This document shows, piece after piece, positions 56,861-64,000 of a stretch of DNA of 64,000 bases (its first letter is position 1; each line of letters starts with the position of its first letter). The stretch comes from Scylla paramamosain. Taxonomy: Eukaryota; Arthropoda; Malacostraca; Decapoda; Portunidae. Below the pieces are notes generated by a model. That model was not told where the DNA came from. It worked only from the letters and a program-made list of their open reading frames with translations, and searched no databases. The stretch is from NCBI RefSeq assembly GCF_035594125.1, contig NW_026973704.1, forward strand, positions 333,501-397,500, read 5' to 3'. The position numbers were made by a program, and so were the translations under genes.

Positions 56861-58684
56861 ATGATTTCCAAGAAGCGAACAGTTACTGAAGAACATCGTG
56901 TGATGCAGGAAAAGTGGAAAATATCTTACTTTTTTGCTGAAATGAATGGAAAACCAACTTGTTTGATTTGCAACCAAATTATAGCGGTGTCAAAAGAATA
57001 TAACATTCGGCGACATTACACAAGCACTCATGCTTCAAAGTATGATGTGTATAGTGGAAAACTTTGTGAAGAAAAAGTAAAGACGCTAGAACAGTCTCTC
57101 AAAAGGCAGCAGTCAGTGTATCAGCGTGTTCATGAAGCCAGTGACACTGCAGTACGGGCAAGTTATAGGATTGCACGGGAAATAGCTGTGTCATCGAAAC
57201 CATTTTCAGAAGGGGACTTTATAAAGAAATGCATGATGATGGCCGCAGAAGATATTTGCCCTGAAAAACGTAGATCATTTGCAAACATAAGCCTTTCAAG
57301 AAATACAGTTGCAGAAAGAGTAAATGAACTGTCAGAAAATCTTAATAGTCAGCTCAAAGAAAAAGTTGCTAAATTTGTAGCATTTTCTGTAGCAATCGAT
57401 GAAAGTACAGACATTACTGACATAGCTCAACTAGCAGTGTTCATACGTGGTGTTGATGAAAATATGCAGGTAACTGAAGAATTTGTGGAATTAGTACCAA
57501 TGAAAGGAACAACAACAGGGGATGATATATTTGTGAGTTTGACTGGTGCACTTGATAGGATAGGTGTTGACTGGAAGAAAACTGTGAGTCTGACAACAGA
57601 TGGAGCATCTCAAATGGTTGGTAGAAAGGCTGGCGTGACAGCAAAGTTAAAGGAAAAACTACTCACCCTGAATTCAGACCATCAAATTCACAGTGTTCAT
57701 TGCATAATTCACAGGGAAGTGCTTTGCAGTAAAATATTAAAGATGGATCACGTTATGGATGTTGTTGTCAAGGCAGTAAACTTTATACGAGCGCGAGGTC
57801 TGAACCACAGACAGTTCAACTGCCTATTGGAGGAAACTCACTCTCACGGTCTGCCTTATCACACTGATGTTCGTTGGTTAAGCCGGGGAATTGTGCTGAA
57901 GCGCTATTATGAATTAAGAAGTGAAATACAGAGTTTCTTGCATAACAAAGGAAGAAATGTCCAGGAACTGAAAGACTATGATTGGCTTCAAGATTTAGCT
58001 TTCATGGTAGATATGACAGAACACTTGAATTTGCTCAATACAAGACTGCAAGGTCGCAATAAATTGGTGACAGACATGCATGAGTCCATTCGTGCTTTTG
58101 AGGTGAAGCTCAAACTTTTTGAACGTCAACTAGCAGCGAATAATGCTGCACACTTTCCTACACCGAAATCATTGCAAAGCATACCTGAGTTTCGTGGAAT
58201 TATCAGCAGAGAAAAGTACTGCAACATGATTTCCAAGTTACTGAACGAATTTGGAGAAAGATTTGCAGACTTAAAGAACCTTGAGAGTGATTTCTCGATC
58301 TTTCGAAATCCTTTCGCTGCAAATCCTGATGAGACACCAGAGGATATTCAGTTAGAACTAATTGATCTTCAGTGCGATTCTGCGTTGAAGGAAAAGTTCT
58401 CAAGTGTTGATATTGGTACATTCTATCAATATGTTGGGCCAAGATATCCTCGAATCAAATGTTTGGCATCAAAGATTATGTCAATGTTCGGCAGTACCTA
58501 TGTCTGTGAGCAACTCTTCTCACTGATGAACTTGAACAAGTCTGGACTCAGGTCTCGGCTCACTAATGAACACCTCAACTCAACACTGAAAGTAGCCATT
58601 GCTCAGTCTCTGGCGCCAAACATAGACGAACTTGTACAGACCAAGAGGTGCCAAGTTTCTGGGAGCAGCACGACCAGGAATTAA
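56861..58684 (+). CDS. hAT transposase, intact, 607 aa
   Basis: This is predicted to cut out and reinsert the surrounding element, acting in the nucleus. From the ATG at 56861 the protein has an N-terminal zinc finger (C34, C37, H52, H57; BED/SPIN-DOC-like) that should bind the element ends. It then has an RNase H-fold catalytic core: first Asp D180 in VAIDESTD, second Asp D247 in TTDGAS, the CxxH motif C281-H284, the R-W pair R338-W339 in DVRWLS, and the catalytic Glu expected at E550 in CEQLFS. The C-terminal segment YVCEQLFSLMNLNKSGLRSR is the hAT dimerisation region. No stop or frameshift interrupts it and the length is normal. The open frame extends 21 codons upstream without ATG, and an AG at 56790 could be a splice acceptor, so a 5' exon is possible. 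The sequence groups by eye with GTF2IRD2/EPM2AIP1-like proteins. Confidence 0.93.
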   Translation: MISKKRTVTEEHRVMQEKWKISYFFAEMNGKPTCLICNQIIAVSKEYNIRRHYTSTHASKYDVYSGKLCEEKVKTLEQSLKRQQSVYQRVHEASDTAVRASYRIAREIAVSSKPFSEGDFIKKCMMMAAEDICPEKRRSFANISLSRNTVAERVNELSENLNSQLKEKVAKFVAFSVAIDESTDITDIAQLAVFIRGVDENMQVTEEFVELVPMKGTTTGDDIFVSLTGALDRIGVDWKKTVSLTTDGASQMVGRKAGVTAKLKEKLLTLNSDHQIHSVHCIIHREVLCSKILKMDHVMDVVVKAVNFIRARGLNHRQFNCLLEETHSHGLPYHTDVRWLSRGIVLKRYYELRSEIQSFLHNKGRNVQELKDYDWLQDLAFMVDMTEHLNLLNTRLQGRNKLVTDMHESIRAFEVKLKLFERQLAANNAAHFPTPKSLQSIPEFRGIISREKYCNMISKLLNEFGERFADLKNLESDFSIFRNPFAANPDETPEDIQLELIDLQCDSALKEKFSSVDIGTFYQYVGPRYPRIKCLASKIMSMFGSTYVCEQLFSLMNLNKSGLRSRLTNEHLNSTLKVAIAQSLAPNIDELVQTKRCQVSGSSTTRN

Positions 58685-58759
58685 GGTAAATGATGCTTCC
58701 TTTTCTTTACTGGTTTATCTTTTGGTTACGTGTGTGCAAACGCGAGTGAAGGTAGAATA

Positions 58760-58808
<49 letters not shown>

Positions 58809-58816
58809 ATATTACC

Positions 58817-58864
<48 letters not shown>

Positions 58865-58893
58865 ATTACCTATTATTATTATTATTATTATTA

Positions 58894-58973
<80 letters not shown>

Positions 58974-58980
58974 ATTATTA
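58760..58980 (+). repeat. (TTA)n tract inside the hAT 3' region
   Basis: (TTA)n interrupted twice by a tataattacct-like phrase (58805-58817 and 58860-58871), i.e. itself a higher-order repeat. Confidence 0.95.
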
Positions 58981-59063
58981 TGGTCATACGTGATTATCTG
59001 GCCCGCACATTGAATGTGAAGGTGAAATCTGGCCCCTTGGGATAAATGAGTTTGACACCCCTG

Positions 59064-59071
59064 CTCTAGAC
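59064..59071. repeat. Right 8-bp target site duplication of the hAT element
   Basis: CTCTAGAC, identical to 56114-56121. Confidence 0.95.
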
Positions 59072-59169
59072 GGACGAGCAGTCACCGGCAACTCAGTTAT
59101 TCCATGTGTACAGGGAAGTTTTGGGCCTCACTAACTACATGAAAAGAACAAGAATATTCAAGTATCTAT

Positions 59170-59269
<100 letters not shown>

Positions 59270-59537
59270 CTATCCCATCATCTTTCTCTCTTTTTCATTT
59301 TTTTTTTTGTCCGTTTTCTTTATACGAGCAGTCATTGGGTGTTGTTTTTCACACTGGTGTCATGCTGCTTAATTTTGCGGTTATTGTCACACCTTATTAA
59401 CTTAGTCATCGCTCGTGTCACCTCCATTTTCTTTATTCCTTCTATCTCATTATCACGCTCTTGTTTCATTCTTTTCCTTCTTTCCTTTCCATCTCTCTCC
59501 TTTTTTCCTCCTTGTCACTCTCGGTCTCAGCTTTCTC

Positions 59538-59540
<3 letters not shown>

Positions 59541-59629
<89 letters not shown>
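59541..59629 (+). repeat. (CT)n microsatellite
   Basis: About 89 bp; the 270 bp before it is pyrimidine-rich anonymous sequence. Confidence 0.97.
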
Positions 59630-59632
<3 letters not shown>

Positions 59633-59803
59633 ATCTACCTTACAATTCTCACCTCTTTCCCTTCACTATTGCCTCTCCTCCCATTCTTCTCTCCTTGCCC
59701 TCTTCCTGCACCTCTCAGTTCTCTTTCGCCTCCATATTCGTGGTGGGCAGCCCGGCGCTAACAGCCACAGACAGGCTACCATCCATGTCCCTTCTCTAGC
59801 ATC

Positions 59804-59875
59804 ATGAGCTGTGGCGGCGGCTCCAGCAGTCTTCCCAAGCACTCCTCACGCTGGCGGGAACTACTGGCCGGAATG
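59804..59875 (+). CDS. Candidate 5' coding exon (MSCGGGSSSLPKHSS...)
   Basis: An ATG with context catcATGa is followed by 24 codons, MSCGGGSSSLPKHSSRWREL then LAGM, and a good donor gtgagg at 59876. An acceptor-like cttctctag ends at 59799, just before the ATG. The block is GC-rich and non-repetitive, unlike its surroundings. No partner exon was found and no family is recognised. It could also be a chance frame; a second possible donor (cacag|gtgtat) lies at 59897. Confidence 0.33.
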
Positions 59876-61288
<1,413 letters not shown>

Positions 61289-61620
61289 CCCTCTCACTTT
61301 CAGTGTCCCTGTGTGTATGTGTCTTTAATGGCGTTGAGGGCGTGCGTTGTGGCTGCTCTCTCTCCTCACTCTGGCCAAAACTAGACCAAACCTCACAAAA
61401 CTGGCATAAAGGATAAAGTGAAAATAAAATGACAATAAACAAGACATAAACACAAGGCAAACAACAGCAAGTAACGAAATGACAACACGGCGGTTTGATC
61501 TTGATCTTGATGCTACAGGTGGTTCGGGAATACTCCAGAACCAGGCCTTTATAACTTCAGCTCCTGTAGGAAAACGGAAAATAATGGCAGACAGAAAAAC
61601 AAACATAATGTTTCACACCA

Positions 61621-61866
61621 CTAATTCCTACAACATCTAGCGCGACACGTTTTGTCTTTCACAGCCTCAATCATCCTGTCATTCGTCTCCTCACACCGTC
61701 CCAGCAGCAACGCCATCCACTCCCTTCCTGTCTTCTCCACTCTGACGTTCCCCAGTTCCCTCAGCACCACTTGCGTCATCTCATCGTTGTGTCTGGCATA
61801 CTTCACACACTCCAGCACTACATGCCCCACCGCCTCATCCTCTCCCATGTCACAAATCTGGCACAC
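61621..61866 (-). mobile_element. LINE C-terminal Cys/His fragment
   Basis: The 81-codon minus-strand frame begins MCQICDMGEDEAVGHVVLEC then VKYARHNDEMTQVVLREL. The CxxC...HxxxEC arrangement followed by Y-R is the zinc-binding tail that follows RT/RNase H in several LINE families. No other part of the element is nearby. Confidence 0.6.
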
Positions 61867-62005
61867 TTTGCTTCAACACTCACACCATCTGTAAAATTAT
61901 TTGGGAAACACTATCCATTTATTTTTATTCATTTTGTTTAAAGAATGTCAATGTTTGACTCAAGTTTAGGTACACAGCAGCAGCAGAGGTAATGTGCAAT
62001 AGGCG

Positions 62006-64000
<1,995 letters not shown>

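Larger units (their letters stand above)
56122..59063 (+). mobile_element. Complete hAT DNA transposon, 2942 bp
   Basis: The termini are CAGGGGTGTCAAAC (56122-56135) and its complement GTTTGACACCCCTG (59050-59063), directly flanked by a perfect 8-bp duplication. The interior has one intact transposase gene (56861-58684). It also has a (CT)n/(GT)n tract in the 5' non-coding part (56407-56491), a (TTA)n-rich tract in the 3' non-coding part (58760-58980) and ggcccgc-rich subterminal repeats at 56139-56190. The CAGGGGTGTCAAAC terminus is that of Charlie-type hAT elements, from knowledge of the family. Everything a mobile copy needs appears present. Confidence 0.95.

Overview
The window reads as a transposon- and microsatellite-rich nuclear DNA segment of an arthropod, most probably a decapod crustacean. 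The reasons are: exons split by GT-AG introns, at least ten non-LTR retrotransposon (LINE) fragments from several families, hAT, PIF/Harbinger-like and piggyBac-like DNA transposon remains, and an exceptional load of long (CT)n, (AC)n, (AT)n and (ATT)n tracts. The species assignment is inference; nothing in the window names it. There is no operon structure, and rRNA, tRNA and CRISPR features were not seen.

Layout. 1-5.7 kb holds the last four coding exons of one plus-strand host gene (239-361, 1816-2064, 2770-2853, 5652-5733). All junctions are phase 1 and they end in a clean stop; I do not recognise the protein. A piggyBac-like MITE sits in the first intron. 6.4-8.9 kb (+) and 10.4-13.0 kb (-) are decayed copies of one abundant Jockey/CR1-group LINE. 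Its other copies lie at 30.1, 30.5, 37.1, 37.8, 46.3-48.7 and 49.5-50.9 kb. 14.4-14.7 kb is a broken Myb/SANT-like transposon gene. 15.4-20.9 kb is a mosaic of at least four further LINE remnants. 22.6-27.2 kb holds more LINE debris, including a reverse transcriptase pseudogene split by a ~714-bp insertion with a 12-bp target duplication. 27.4-30.1 kb is an unusual repeat zone: a minisatellite embedded in (AC)n, a 137-bp near-perfect palindrome, a decayed satellite and a ~190-bp direct duplication. 31.3-36.7 kb has PIF/Harbinger and hAT relics, one candidate host exon and a 133-bp inverted repeat around a ~0.5-kb (AT)n/(ATAG)n core. 37-44.9 kb is dominated by microsatellites and three decayed tandem arrays. 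45.1-46.0 kb is another minus-strand LINE end. 51-56 kb is mostly simple repeats and anonymous sequence.

The best-preserved gene is a 607-aa hAT transposase (56861-58684). It lies inside a complete element (56122-59063) with matching terminal inverted repeats and a perfect 8-bp target duplication CTCTAGAC, so this copy looks young and possibly functional. From 59 to 64 kb there are more microsatellites, one candidate first coding exon (59804-59875), a LINE tail fragment and anonymous DNA.

The least-explained material is repetitive: a ~62-bp degenerate repeat family found at six places with a conserved ~90-bp terminal module, and three other unrelated decayed tandem arrays. Apart from the hAT transposase and the host exons, nearly every long open frame is a microsatellite translation or a broken transposon gene.
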